Of a stretch of DNA of 63,232 bases, positions 52,359 to 61,537 are shown piece by piece. The position numbers were made by a program, and so were the translations under genes. Origin of the DNA: Gammaproteobacteria bacterium (GTDB lineage Bacteria > Pseudomonadota > Gammaproteobacteria > Steroidobacterales > Steroidobacteraceae); contig JAQGOF010000020.1 in the NCBI GenBank assembly GCA_028293745.1, positions 1-63,232 of the forward strand. Direction: 5' to 3'. A model generated the notes under the pieces. It was not told the origin of the DNA and did not search any database. It saw nothing but the letters and a program-made list of their open reading frames with translations. Positions within the stretch are counted from its first letter, which is position 1, and each line of letters opens with the position of its first letter.

Positions 52359-53255
52359 CTAAGTCGAAGCCTCAGCTCTACGACCTTCGGGCTCCTGCGG
52401 CGTACCCCGAGTGGCAAGCCACGAGCCGAACAGAATCAATACGAACGCCAGCGCGCCACCCACGCCCAGGTGTTCGTGAAGTATCAACATTCCGAGGAGC
52501 GTAGCGACAATCGGATTGATATACGTGATAACCGATGCGCGCGACGCGCCGGCGTGGCTGACCAGATAGAACATCAACAGCATCGCCGCCGCCGTGCACA
52601 CGAGTCCGAGCACTGCGATGGAGGACAGCGCGAGACTCGACGGAACGGTTCGCGGGAACGTCATCGCCGCTGGAATGAGCAGCAATAGGCTGGCAGCCAG
52701 CAGGCTGGCAGCGATCGGGCCGATCGAATCGAGGTCGCTCAGGTGCCTCTGAATGATGAGGGGCCCGATCGCATAGCCGACGGTAGCCAGCAACATGCAC
52801 CCCACGCCGGCCCACTGCAGAGGTGTCGATATCGTGCCGAGACCCAGCAACGCCACGACGCCGAGCAGGCCAGTCGCAAGGCCGAGCAGGCGCCAGGTCC
52901 CCAACTGCTCGTGTACGCCGAAGAACCGCGAGATCAGCGTAATGGTCAACGGAACAGCGGCGATCAGGATTCCGGTGACTGAAGAGTCGATCCAGCGCTC
53001 GCCAATCGAAATCGCGGCAAAAGGCACCACGAACTCAGCCGTGGAAAAGGCGAGGATGGCCGCCTTGTGTGAGCCCAATGAGCGCAGTGAGCCCCGCTGC
53101 CACGCGATTGGCAATAGGACCAGGGCGGCCAGCGTGATGCGACCCCACGCCACTACAAAGGGCGAGAGCTCCTGCACCGCCAGCTTGATGAAGAAGTAGG
53201 GGATTCCCCAAATGATTCCCAGCGCCGCAAATGCGCACCATGCTCTCCAGCTCAC
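52359..53255 (-). CDS. EamA/DMT-family transporter
   Basis: A 298-residue membrane protein with about ten hydrophobic segments in two EamA repeats (AFAALGIIWGIPYFFIKLA at the start, ALAFVLILFGSWLATRG at the end). The GIIWG and GER elements are typical of RhaT/EamA exporters. The substrate is unknown. GTG 53255 was chosen because AAGGA lies six bases upstream and the first membrane segment begins right after it. The 344 bases between it and the next gene (53256-53599) hold nothing I recognise. Confidence 0.84.
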   Translation of the reverse strand: MSWRAWCAFAALGIIWGIPYFFIKLAVQELSPFVVAWGRITLAALVLLPIAWQRGSLRSLGSHKAAILAFSTAEFVVPFAAISIGERWIDSSVTGILIAAVPLTITLISRFFGVHEQLGTWRLLGLATGLLGVVALLGLGTISTPLQWAGVGCMLLATVGYAIGPLIIQRHLSDLDSIGPIAASLLAASLLLLIPAAMTFPRTVPSSLALSSIAVLGLVCTAAAMLLMFYLVSHAGASRASVITYINPIVATLLGMLILHEHLGVGGALAFVLILFGSWLATRGTPQEPEGRRAEAST

Positions 53256-53599
53256 AGTCGTCCTTTCGAAGCACAATTCACGCGGTCCCCAGTTTCGCCT
53301 GTTTGCAGTTAGCGCGCAACTGCACAATCGACACGCACTAGCAACCGTCGCGGCACCGTCGCGAACTGTTTGTTTCGTGGAGGTGTAGTTTCACGGAGGA
53401 CGTGTGCCGTCCGGTCACTACGCGTCGGTCGCCCCGTGCCGGTATCGGCGTCGTTGAGCGCATGCGTTTGAGCGTGGTGATTTCCCCAGCATTCCGTCAA
53501 ACACCTCCATGAATATCTGCACAAACATGCAACCAACTTACGTATCCTAGTCGAGCGGATCAACTGTAGGACATTGCCGAAGCTATCGAGGCATCACTA

Positions 53600-53866
53600 G
53601 TGGCTGCACAGTTCGTAACGATTCCGATTCTTGATGCGCGGCTGAATGAGCTCAGAGCTGAGATGCGCATCTGTCTGATGAGCCTCGAGAACAAACTGAA
53701 CGCAAGCATTCAAGAGCTCAAGTCCGACATGCTGCGCATGGATGTGCGCTTCGAAGCGCGACTGGAGCAAACCAAGGCTAAGCTGGTCCGTTGGGTATTT
53801 CTTGTCATGCTCGGAAACGTCGCACTGACCGCGGGTGCCACTGCGTTGTTGAACGCGCTGAGGTGA
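53600..53866 (+). CDS. Small coiled-coil protein with C-terminal membrane segment
   Basis: An 88-residue protein. The first 60 residues have a heptad-like pattern (LNELRAEMRICLMSLENKLN) typical of a coiled coil, followed by a single hydrophobic segment, LVRWVFLVMLGNVALTAGATA. Proteins of this build are common and mostly uncharacterised; some resemble DUF1640/CCDC90-type proteins. The GTG start at 53600 is tentative. It lies beside the decayed metallopeptidase on the other strand and may be the only intact gene in this stretch. Confidence 0.5.
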   Translation: MAAQFVTIPILDARLNELRAEMRICLMSLENKLNASIQELKSDMLRMDVRFEARLEQTKAKLVRWVFLVMLGNVALTAGATALLNALR

Positions 53867-53900
53867 TGTACACCGAGCGCGGCGAGCGCTTGCGACCACC

Positions 53901-54415
53901 CTACAGAACGAGCTCGACCTTGTTGCAGAACGGGTCTTTCGCGCCCTCGCTGGACACGAAGGTGCTGGCCTTCTTGATCTCGTCGACCAGTAACCTACGC
54001 GGAACCTCGGTACGATGTCCGCGAAGCCTTCATGAAAGCCCGCCTGTTGTGGTGACGAGGGGTCGGTATAGCGCTCCCTCAGCCCATCCAGCAGCGCATG
54101 CGTCGTTTCGTGCGCCACAATTTCATGGGACAGGCACGTATAAATTGTGCGCTTGCCGTCGTTCGAGGGGAAATACCCGAGGAACAGTCCCTGCGCACGA
54201 TCTGAGTAGAAAGCATTCGCGTCCGAAAAGGCGTGGGGTGACACCTGAATCTGATGGGACCCGAAACTCCAGCTCAATCGGCGACCCAGCGCAAATTTAA
54301 ACCGGGAGAGCGTCTTCATGACAATCCCATAAGCCATCAAGGCGTGAAATTCAGAGCTCCTGATCAATTGATCATCAGGCGTGTTTTCGCGCTTCGAGCC
54401 TGCAATTCGGACCAT
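53901..54415 (-). pseudogene. Remnant of a zinc metallopeptidase gene
   Basis: The minus strand encodes a peptidase-like segment with HEIVAHETTHALLDG (His-Glu-x-x-His zinc motif) and EGFADIV, which supplies the third ligand region. Soon after EGFADIV the frame changes: a second frame gives LLVDEIKKASTFVSSEGAKD and then NKVELVL before a stop at 53901. The spacing suggests that most of the C-terminal part was deleted, leaving both ends joined out of frame. The N-terminus also looks incomplete. It is not expected to make an active enzyme. Confidence 0.6.
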
Positions 54416-54749
54416 CCGAGGGGGCTCACGTATTGCCCGCGTTTACTACTCGCGCAGCCGACACGCACTGCGCTGGAACGAATTCCGCCACTTCGGCCCA
54501 CTGAACTCCCGCTGGGATCACCATTTGCCCGCTCCTGCGGGCGTACCCGTGACGCAGGAGCGGTCGATCTACTATGCGGCTGTCGACGCGAAGACCTGTG
54601 TGGCGGAAGTCTTCCAGCACACTCGACGTATTGACCGCGCGCCATTGTTCCAGGGAGCTGCAGAATCGAATGCAGGCACCAACCTGGATTGCGATCGTAC
54701 GCCCAGACTGCCCCAGCGTAGATCTCCGCGTCGCTGTCGAAGAATCTGA
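54381..54749 (+). pseudogene. RES-domain gene remnant
   Basis: The plus strand encodes RVYYSRSRHALRWNEFRHFG, then NSRWDHHLPAP and IYYAAVDAKTCVAEVFQHTRRIDR. These match the N-terminal half of RES-domain proteins, NAD-degrading toxins of RES-Xre toxin-antitoxin pairs. The second half of the domain is not readable in the same frame; a piece resembling it (PTWIAIVRPDCPSVDLR) lies in another frame nearby, suggesting a frameshift. No Xre antitoxin gene is found next to it. The remnant overlaps the start of the metallopeptidase remnant on the other strand. Confidence 0.45.
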
Positions 54750-55388
54750 CTTCGAGCGCGGCAGTTGTTGCCCCGCATGAAACCAGGGATCCGACACGCG
54801 CTATTGCGCAGAAAATCTGAGCGGAATCCGTATAAGCGCGCCACGCTCCGCGCGGTCCTAGAGCTCGGACGCAGCGTTCCACGCGTACCGGCAACTCGCA
54901 GGGAGAATAGATTCTGGTTTGCCAGGTCGCCGGCAGCCAACGGCCCGCTAGCGCGTCATCGAGCAGCGCGCCGACTCTTTCCGCATAGAGCAGCGAGAAA
55001 GGCGGTGTCATTGGGCTTCTTTGAGCGCATTTGGAGCCGCGAACGAATTCGAATCGCCGGCGGGACTCGACATCCCCGGCACGGACGCAAACTCGCGCCG
55101 TGTGAGTGACCTCCACGATGGTCCGCAGGTTGAGCATTGTCAACGTAAGTTGTTCCATAGCGGTCGCGTAGTGCAACAATGGTGCAGCGCCTCCCATAGT
55201 GACTGTTGTTGCTCTCTAAACAAAGCGCGTAGGATGATCTGCGGATAGCGGCATTGACCCTCCGCCCACAGGCATAACGGTTGCAACATTCACGTGTTGC
55301 GCCTGTCAGCGACCTGGCGTCACTCCGCACCGCGGCCTGCGTCAGCGCAAGGACGACCCACCCGACTAACAAGGAGTTGATAGGGAAA

Positions 55389-55760
55389 ATGACCGAGTCC
55401 AGAACCCGTGCCGTGCCGATACCGGGCGCGCTGTCCGGCCGGTCCGAAAAGGTGCGTCGCGCCTTTCTCATCAGACTCCGAAGCGATAGGGTGCGCCTGA
55501 CGATTCTCGCCGCGGAACTGACGCGCGGTGCAGATACGGCGCACGCCTTTGAGAAGATACGGTTATTCGCTCACCAGGTTCGTGGGGATGCGGCGGCGTC
55601 CGACGCCGCCGAAGTCCACATCGCAGCGCACGCACTCGAACGGGCCGCAGGAGCCGCGGCGGTCCTACAGGCAGATAACTCTGACGTCGATGCCTGGGCC
55701 GCGCTCGAGGCTCTTCGCGACCTGTTAGGGACTGCCAGCGGCGGGATAACACCCTCGTGA
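55389..55760 (+). CDS. Hpt-like phosphotransfer protein
   Basis: A 123-residue mostly helical protein. The segment FAHQVRGDAAASDAAEV, with His62, resembles the phosphorylatable His-x-x-Lys-Gly helix of Hpt domains, with Arg in the Lys position. It may relay phosphate in the nearby signalling cluster. AGGGAAA precedes ATG 55389; the frame is open upstream but I see no better start. The 370 or so bases before it hold no gene I can support. The match is to a short motif, so this is moderately certain. Confidence 0.6.
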   Translation: MTESRTRAVPIPGALSGRSEKVRRAFLIRLRSDRVRLTILAAELTRGADTAHAFEKIRLFAHQVRGDAAASDAAEVHIAAHALERAAGAAAVLQADNSDVDAWAALEALRDLLGTASGGITPS

Positions 55761-55847
55761 TCGACGAGGCTGTGTGTGACAAGCGGTTGGTACGATAACG
55801 CACAGATGCCTGGCAGGCCACGGGCGTAGCGTCGAGGCGCAGACTTA

Positions 55848-56246
55848 ATGAAAGAGACGCATTTGTCCAGCGTGCAGGCACAAACGGATACTGAACAACT
55901 CGCCGATGCAGCCGTCGCGACCTGGCACGACGTCTGGATTGCGCTGTCGCCAGTCATCGGCGCGGCGGGTGTCGTGGCTCTGTTCCAACGCAGCGTGTTT
56001 CTTAGAATGGCTGAGTATCCCTGGTTGGCGAATGTGATCGACCCGCCGCCGGCCGGTCAATTCAACAGCCTGCGCCGCGAGTTATCGCTGCAGAAGCGGG
56101 TCGACGCTGCTGCCGCAAATGCTGCATTGCTGCAATCCCTGGCGCAAATTCTGGGCAATTTGATCGGCTCATCCCTCACCACGCGACTGCTGCAACCCGT
56201 GTGGGAAAAACACGGCCGCACCACACAGGACAAATCCGCCCAATGA
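55848..56246 (+). CDS. Hypothetical protein upstream of the kaiC-like gene
   Basis: A 132-residue protein I do not recognise. It is largely alpha-helical by composition, with a modestly hydrophobic stretch (WIALSPVIGAAGVVALFQ) and an Ala/Leu-rich region (AAAANAALLQSLAQILGNLIG). It overlaps the KaiC-like gene start by four bases (ATGA), so the two are probably co-translated and it may bind or regulate the ATPase. Confidence 0.6.
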   Translation: MKETHLSSVQAQTDTEQLADAAVATWHDVWIALSPVIGAAGVVALFQRSVFLRMAEYPWLANVIDPPPAGQFNSLRRELSLQKRVDAAAANAALLQSLAQILGNLIGSSLTTRLLQPVWEKHGRTTQDKSAQ

Positions 56247-57724
56247 TGAACAAGGCCAAAATCAACCGCCTCGCTACGGGAGTGCCGGGATTTGATGCGG
56301 TGCTCGGCGGGGGTTTGCCGGAGTTCTCCTTCAATCTGCTTGCGGGGCCGCCGGGCAGCGGTAAAACCACGTTGGCGCACCAGATGATGTTTGCGCTCGC
56401 GACCCCAGAGCGCTGCGCGCTGTACTTCACGACGCTCGGGGAGTCGCCGCTGAAGATGCTGCGGTACCAGCAGCAGTTCGCATTCTTCGATAGTGACCAG
56501 GTGAACCGCTCAGTCCGCTTCATCAGCCTCGGGGACGACACTGCCGCCGGCGATGTTGGTAGCGTGTTGGGCCGAATTGCCGGCGAAGTGAAGAAGTACA
56601 CGCCGGCGCTGGTCTTCATTGACTCATTCCGCTCGGTCATCCTCGCAGGTGAGGGCGCAGGCATCTCGTCCGTCAATTTGCAGCAGTTCATCCTACAGCT
56701 GGGCATATTGTTGGCGAGCTGGAACGCGACGACCTTTCTGATCGGTGAATATGCTGGCGCAGGCGATTCGAGCCCGATCTTCTCCGTCGCCGACGGCCTG
56801 ATCTGGTTGCGGCAGACCACGCAGCGAAACTCCATCGTGCGCAAAATGGAAATCGTGAAAATGCGCGGGCAGGCGACCTTGCCAGGGCTGCATACGTTCC
56901 GTATCGATATGGAGGGCCTCAAGGTATTTGCTCCAACCGTGCTGTCAGCGGCACCAGCCCCGGCGCATTCCCTGCCGCGCCTGCAAATGGGCATCCCCGG
57001 CCTCGACCAGATGATGGGCGGTGGACTGCCGCGCGGCTACTCGTTGCTGGTCGCTGGACCCTCAGGATCAGGCAAAAGCATTTTGGCCGCGAGCTTTTTG
57101 GCCGAAGGTGCGCGCGCGGCAGAGACTGGTGTCATCGCCGCCTTCGAGCAGCGGCCGCACCAGGCACGCGGCCCGGTCGTGGCCGACCTCATCGCCAGTG
57201 GCCGCGTTGGAGTCATAGACACCCGAACATCGACCCTGTCGGTCGACGAGATCGCAACGCTGCTCATTGCGGAGATCGAGCGACTCGGGGCGAGCCGTGT
57301 CGTCATCGATTCCCTGTCGGGTTTCGAGCTGGCCCTGGCTCCCACGTTCAGAGAGGACTTTCGCGAGTCTCTCGCGCGAATGCTCTCGGCACTGGCCAAC
57401 ACCGGGGTCACTGTGTTGATGACATCGGAGCTGGAAGATCGCTACTACGAGCTGGGTTTCAGCCCCTATGGGACGGCTTTTCTCACCGACTCGATCATCA
57501 TGCAGCGTTATGTCGAGATCGACAGCCGCCTGGAGCGGATGATGGCAGTAGTCAAGATGCGTGCCAGCCGGCACTCGAATCAGCTGCGCCTGTTCCACAT
57601 CGATGACGAAGGGATCAAAATCGACGAGCAGCGCGGAGCCTACTCAGGCTTGCTTGCCGGTGCACCGCGGCGGCATAGGAGTAGGAGGGTGGGTCGCCCG
57701 GCTGTCAGTACCGATGAACGATGA
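56243..57724 (+). CDS. KaiC-like double-domain ATPase (1)
   Basis: A 493-residue RecA-fold protein with two KaiC domains. Walker A motifs are GPPGSGKTT (Lys41) and GPSGSGKS (Lys278). In cyanobacterial KaiC each domain has a catalytic Glu-Glu pair after the second strand; here these read LGE (66-67) and FEQ (302-303), so both are altered. ATP hydrolysis may be slow or changed. Its ATG overlaps the previous stop, and its own end overlaps the start of the GGDEF-kinase gene. Likely a signalling or timing ATPase rather than a true circadian clock part. Confidence 0.87.
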   Translation: MMNKAKINRLATGVPGFDAVLGGGLPEFSFNLLAGPPGSGKTTLAHQMMFALATPERCALYFTTLGESPLKMLRYQQQFAFFDSDQVNRSVRFISLGDDTAAGDVGSVLGRIAGEVKKYTPALVFIDSFRSVILAGEGAGISSVNLQQFILQLGILLASWNATTFLIGEYAGAGDSSPIFSVADGLIWLRQTTQRNSIVRKMEIVKMRGQATLPGLHTFRIDMEGLKVFAPTVLSAAPAPAHSLPRLQMGIPGLDQMMGGGLPRGYSLLVAGPSGSGKSILAASFLAEGARAAETGVIAAFEQRPHQARGPVVADLIASGRVGVIDTRTSTLSVDEIATLLIAEIERLGASRVVIDSLSGFELALAPTFREDFRESLARMLSALANTGVTVLMTSELEDRYYELGFSPYGTAFLTDSIIMQRYVEIDSRLERMMAVVKMRASRHSNQLRLFHIDDEGIKIDEQRGAYSGLLAGAPRRHRSRRVGRPAVSTDER

Positions 57725-59393
57725 ACGCGGAAGTGAGATTGCATCGTCGATGAGCGGTCGTCGTAGCTCCCCCCTGATAGCCGCGGCGGGCAGGACGCTT
57801 GCGCAGCTCAAGAAACAGGCGGACGGCGTGCGCGCGGAGCTGCTTAGGTTGCGGCAAACAGTCGCAGAGGCGCGCCGGGAATTCAGCGGAACGCAGGTCG
57901 CGCAGCTCCGAGACGCTAACGAGCAGCTTGTGCTCAGCGCGCTACAGGCGGAGACCATCGCCGACACGGCTGTCAACAACCTCAGTGAGCTGGCCCGCTC
58001 GAGTCAACGCGATGCGCTCACCGACACGCCTAACCGCGCGCTGATGCTCGACCGGCTGGAAAGTGCGATAGCATTCGCGCGGCGACATGCGACGCGTACT
58101 GCGCTCCTCTTCATCGATCTCGACCATTTCAAGGGGATCAACGACTCGCTCGGGCACGCGGTCGGGGATGGGGTGATAAAGCTGGCAGCGCGGCAACTGC
58201 AGGCGGCCGTGCGCGCCTCCGACACGGTGAGTCGTCATGGCGGAGATGAATTCCTCGTGCTGCTTGCCGAGGTAGCGGATGAGTCCAGCGCCGCCCGCGT
58301 AGCAAGGAAGATCCTCAGGACGCTCGACACGACCAATACTGTGGGCGGCCATGTGGTGCGCCTGTCGGCCAGCCTGGGGATTGCGATGTTTCCGGAGGAC
58401 GGCGACGATGCAGAGACGCTCATTCGACGCGCTGACGCCGCCATGTACTATGCGAAGAAATGCGGACGCGGCCGTTTCGCGCTGCACAGCGACAAGTGCT
58501 CGAGCGGCAGCGCGCAGCAATCGATGGATAGTAGTCCGCGGCGTTCGCGCGCGGGCGACGATCTGGACCTTGCCGGTCACGAGCCCGGCCCGCGCAATCT
58601 GCGCGAGGCCAATGAGCGGTTGATTATTTCCGCGCTCGCCGCGCAGGAGCTGGGACTGCAGGCCCAAAAGGCGCAGCACCGACAGATGGAGTTGGTGGCA
58701 ACGGTCGCCCGCGAGCTGCGCAACCCGCTGAACCCGCTGAACCCGCTGCGCACCGTTGCCGACCTGGTAAAGCACTCGCGTACCGATGAGACGTTGTCCG
58801 AGCACGTTCAGGTCATCAGCAAAAGCCAGTTGGCCTACATGTCGAGACTGGCGGAGGAATTGATTGACGCAACATGCGCCGGCGGATGTGTTTTTCCGCT
58901 GGAGCGCAGCACCTTTGATATTGCCGAAGCCATTCGCCTGGCAGTACAAGCGGTCCGGCCTACGATGGACGCGAGGTTGCAGCATTTCGAGATGCAACTG
59001 CCACCGCGCCCGGTGCACGTGAATGGCGACTCGCTGCGCCTGACCCAAGTCTTCAGTAATCTACTGGACAACGCGTCGAAGTACACGGGCGCGGAAGGCG
59101 CGATTGCGCTCGTGTTGGCCGTACTCGATGAGTCACTGACGGTGACAGTCTGCGACAACGGCATAGGCATCACATCCGAAGCCTTGCCCGGCATTTTCGA
59201 TCTGTTCGTGCAGGAAACGCGTGCGCTGCCCCTGCGCAACGGCGGGCTGGGAGTGGGACTTGCAATCGCCCGCGACCTGGTGGAGGCACATGGAGGCACG
59301 ATCGTGGGCGGGAGTGCAGGGAGGGATTGTGGCAGCGAGTTTGTCGTCACCCTGCCTCTGGCAGATGTTCATGTTGCGTCGCAGGTGAAATGA
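57714..59393 (+). CDS. GGDEF protein fused to a kinase-like module lacking the His
   Basis: A 559-residue protein. After a coiled coil, a diguanylate cyclase domain carries an intact RHGGDEF motif (176-180) with an I-site RASD five residues upstream, so it should make cyclic-di-GMP with product inhibition. A histidine-kinase-like part follows: the phosphoacceptor region reads VARELRNPL instead of VAHELRNPL, with Arg333 for His, and a NPLNPLNPL triplet. The ATPase domain keeps NLLDNASKYT, DNGIGI and GGLGVGLAIA. Autophosphorylation at the usual site is impossible, so the ATPase part may be regulatory. Confidence 0.87.
   Translation: MNDERGSEIASSMSGRRSSPLIAAAGRTLAQLKKQADGVRAELLRLRQTVAEARREFSGTQVAQLRDANEQLVLSALQAETIADTAVNNLSELARSSQRDALTDTPNRALMLDRLESAIAFARRHATRTALLFIDLDHFKGINDSLGHAVGDGVIKLAARQLQAAVRASDTVSRHGGDEFLVLLAEVADESSAARVARKILRTLDTTNTVGGHVVRLSASLGIAMFPEDGDDAETLIRRADAAMYYAKKCGRGRFALHSDKCSSGSAQQSMDSSPRRSRAGDDLDLAGHEPGPRNLREANERLIISALAAQELGLQAQKAQHRQMELVATVARELRNPLNPLNPLRTVADLVKHSRTDETLSEHVQVISKSQLAYMSRLAEELIDATCAGGCVFPLERSTFDIAEAIRLAVQAVRPTMDARLQHFEMQLPPRPVHVNGDSLRLTQVFSNLLDNASKYTGAEGAIALVLAVLDESLTVTVCDNGIGITSEALPGIFDLFVQETRALPLRNGGLGVGLAIARDLVEAHGGTIVGGSAGRDCGSEFVVTLPLADVHVASQVK
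58722..58748 (+). repeat. Three tandem copies of a 9-base unit inside the kinase-like region
   Basis: AACCCGCTG is repeated three times without change, encoding Asn-Pro-Leu three times. It directly follows the changed phosphoacceptor motif. It looks like a recent slippage expansion. Confidence 0.8.
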
Positions 59394-59521
59394 GTTTCAT
59401 CGAGCGTCCGCACTCTTGCCATCGTGATAGTGTCGAGAGACCCGGGCGGCGCATAGGAGTATGGATACGAGTCCGGCCATCGCGATGGCGCGCCATCGAG
59501 TGACGTAGCTGCAGGAAGCAT

Positions 59522-59548
59522 ATGAAACGGAACGATTCACGGTCGTGA
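59522..59548 (+). CDS. Eight-codon ORF coupled to the second kaiC-like gene
   Basis: ATG at 59522 follows AGGA by seven bases and encodes MKRNDSRS; its TGA overlaps the GTG start of the KaiC-like gene (GTGA). The GTG has no clear ribosome-binding site. This may be a translational coupling device like the one at 8120, or chance. Confidence 0.3.
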   Translation: MKRNDSRS

Positions 59549-61242
59549 AAAATCCTACCAAGGCGCCCACCGGCATCGCCGGCCTGGATGAGATGACCGA
59601 CGGCGGTTTGCCGCGCGGTCGTACGACGCTTCTGGTAGGAGGGGCCGGCTCCGGTAAGACCATACTCGCGCTCCAGTTTCTCGTTCACGGCGCGCAGGCG
59701 TGTAAGGAGCCCGGCATTTTTGTGTCTTTCGAGGAGACCCCGAAGCGCATCGTCGCCAATGCGGCAGGGTTCGGCTGGAAACTTGGCGAGCTGCAACGGA
59801 AAAGACTGTTTTTCCTGGATGCGCAGCCCCTTCCGGATTCAATCCAGGCGGGAAATTTCGATCTCAGCGGCATGCTCGCAGTGCTGGAAGCCAAGAGCGG
59901 GAAGTTGCAGGCGCGGCGTATCGTGTTCGACGCATTGGACATCGTCCTCGCGCTGCTGCCCGACGCGGCGGCAATCAGGCGCGAGATGTACCGGCTGCAT
60001 TCCTGGCTGTTGGCGCACGAACTCACAGGCCTCATTACCTTGAAGTCCGATGCGAGCGCTGTCAGCCAACCATTTGGGTTCATGCAGTTCATGGTCGATT
60101 GCGCGGTGATTCTCAATCACAGCGTGGTTCTCGGCGTGTCGCAACGTAACATGCGCGTGCAGAAATATCGCGGCTCCGGCTTTCATGAGAATGAATCGCC
60201 ATTCCTCATTGGCAAGAACGGCTTTGACGTCGCCGGCGCGCGGACCGTGGGACGCGTGGGCGCCAAGGCGGTCAACGAGCGGGTTTCCACAGGTGTGAAG
60301 CGGCTGGATACGATGCTGGGGGGAGGCTACTACCGCGCCTCGAGCGTGCTGATCACGGGCTTTGCCGGCACGGCGAAGACTACTCTGAGCGGAGCGTTCG
60401 CAGAAGCAGCCTGCCGGCGCGGGGAGCGGACCGTATTCATCAGTTTCGACTCGGATGCGAACGAGGTGATCCGCAATCTCGCGTCGGTGGGAATCCGGCT
60501 CGATCGCTACGTGAGGAACGGATGCCTGCGAATGGTCTCCGCGGGCAGTATCGTCGGCAGTGCGGAAACTTACCTCGTCGGTATCAAGGCGATGGTGAAA
60601 GAGCATCGGGCTCGTTGCCTGGTTATCGATCCGGTATCCGCCCTGTCAAAGGCCGGCAACGAGCTGACAGCGCACGGTGTGGCGGAACGCCTCATCGACT
60701 GGTCAAAGGCGGGCGGTACCACCCTGGTATGTACCCGGCTGCTCGATGAGACGTCCGGTCAGTTTGAAGGCAACTCGTCGCTGCAGGTCTCCACGCTCGC
60801 GGATACCTGGATCCATCTCAACTATCTGGTGCAGGCCGGTGAGCGCAACCGCGGCTTGTCCATCATCAAGTCCCGCGGCACCGCGCATTCGAATCAGGTA
60901 CGGGAGTTGGTCCTGTCCAGCGCGGGTGTGACTCTGGCCGATGCCTATACGGCAGGCGGAGAGGTGCTGATGGGCGCCCTTCGGTGGCAGAAGGAGAACG
61001 CCGAGCGTCACGCCAACGAGATCACCGAAGTTGCTGGAAAACACAAACGCGTCATGCTCGATGCGGAAGCGGCCGAGCTCGAGGTGCGAATCAAATCGCT
61101 GCAGGTGGAGCTCCTCGCGAAGCAGGTGGAAATGACATTGTTGACGCGCTCGGCCGAGAGTCGCAAAGGCGAGTTGTCGCACGGCCGGAGCCGGATGCGG
61201 GAATTGCGCGGCGCCGACCCGGCGTTGCGCGGACGCAAGTGA
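59545..61242 (+). CDS. KaiC-like double-domain ATPase (2)
   Basis: A 565-residue KaiC-family protein. Domain 1 has Walker A GGAGSGKT (Lys38) and an intact SFEETP with both catalytic glutamates (63-64). Domain 2 has a variant Walker A, GFAGTAKTT (Lys278), and SFDSDANEV in place of the Glu pair. A charged, Glu/Lys-rich C-terminal stretch (about 485-560) is probably a coiled coil. It is followed seven bases later by a KaiB-like gene, which points to a KaiC-KaiB partnership. Start GTG 59545. Confidence 0.88.
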   Translation: MKNPTKAPTGIAGLDEMTDGGLPRGRTTLLVGGAGSGKTILALQFLVHGAQACKEPGIFVSFEETPKRIVANAAGFGWKLGELQRKRLFFLDAQPLPDSIQAGNFDLSGMLAVLEAKSGKLQARRIVFDALDIVLALLPDAAAIRREMYRLHSWLLAHELTGLITLKSDASAVSQPFGFMQFMVDCAVILNHSVVLGVSQRNMRVQKYRGSGFHENESPFLIGKNGFDVAGARTVGRVGAKAVNERVSTGVKRLDTMLGGGYYRASSVLITGFAGTAKTTLSGAFAEAACRRGERTVFISFDSDANEVIRNLASVGIRLDRYVRNGCLRMVSAGSIVGSAETYLVGIKAMVKEHRARCLVIDPVSALSKAGNELTAHGVAERLIDWSKAGGTTLVCTRLLDETSGQFEGNSSLQVSTLADTWIHLNYLVQAGERNRGLSIIKSRGTAHSNQVRELVLSSAGVTLADAYTAGGEVLMGALRWQKENAERHANEITEVAGKHKRVMLDAEAAELEVRIKSLQVELLAKQVEMTLLTRSAESRKGELSHGRSRMRELRGADPALRGRK

Positions 61243-61249
61243 GCCGGGA

Positions 61250-61537
61250 ATGAGTCGCCGCGTATTCAAATTCCGGCTCTATGTTGCAGGCGACGCACAG
61301 AATTCCGTGGACGCGATTGCGAACCTGACGACGATCTGCCGGAAATATCTGCCGGGTCTGTACGACATCGAAGTTATGGACGTATTCCTCGAACCGGCGC
61401 GGGCGCTTACGGACGGAATATTCATGACGCCAACTCTGGTGAAGCTTGCGCCCGCCCCGGTGCGCAGGATCATCGGCAACCTCAGTCGGACGAGCCTCGT
61501 TCTGCAGGCTTTGGGATTGGAAGGCTCCGCCGCATGA
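61250..61537 (+). CDS. KaiB-like protein
   Basis: A 95-residue thioredoxin-fold protein with KFRLYVAGDAQNSVDAIANL, the YDIEVMDVFLEPARA segment and TPTLVKLAPAPVRRIIGNLS, all KaiB signatures. In cyanobacteria KaiB binds KaiC in its fold-switched state. No KaiA-like gene is present, as is usual outside cyanobacteria. It sits between the KaiC-like gene and the cyclic-di-GMP protein; its stop overlaps the next ATG. Confidence 0.92.
   Translation: MSRRVFKFRLYVAGDAQNSVDAIANLTTICRKYLPGLYDIEVMDVFLEPARALTDGIFMTPTLVKLAPAPVRRIIGNLSRTSLVLQALGLEGSAA

Noticed and set aside
54660..55011. A minus-strand frame starting MTPPFSLLYAERVG with protein-like composition
   Set aside because: No family is recognised, the ribosome site is weak, and its end is the shadow of the RES remnant. 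It might be another gene fragment.
58722..58748. The three 9-base repeats as a CRISPR or VNTR array
   Set aside because: Only three in-frame units without spacers inside a coding region.
56243..61537. A cyanobacterial circadian clock
   Set aside because: No KaiA, altered catalytic glutamates in KaiC-like proteins, and a proteobacterial context.
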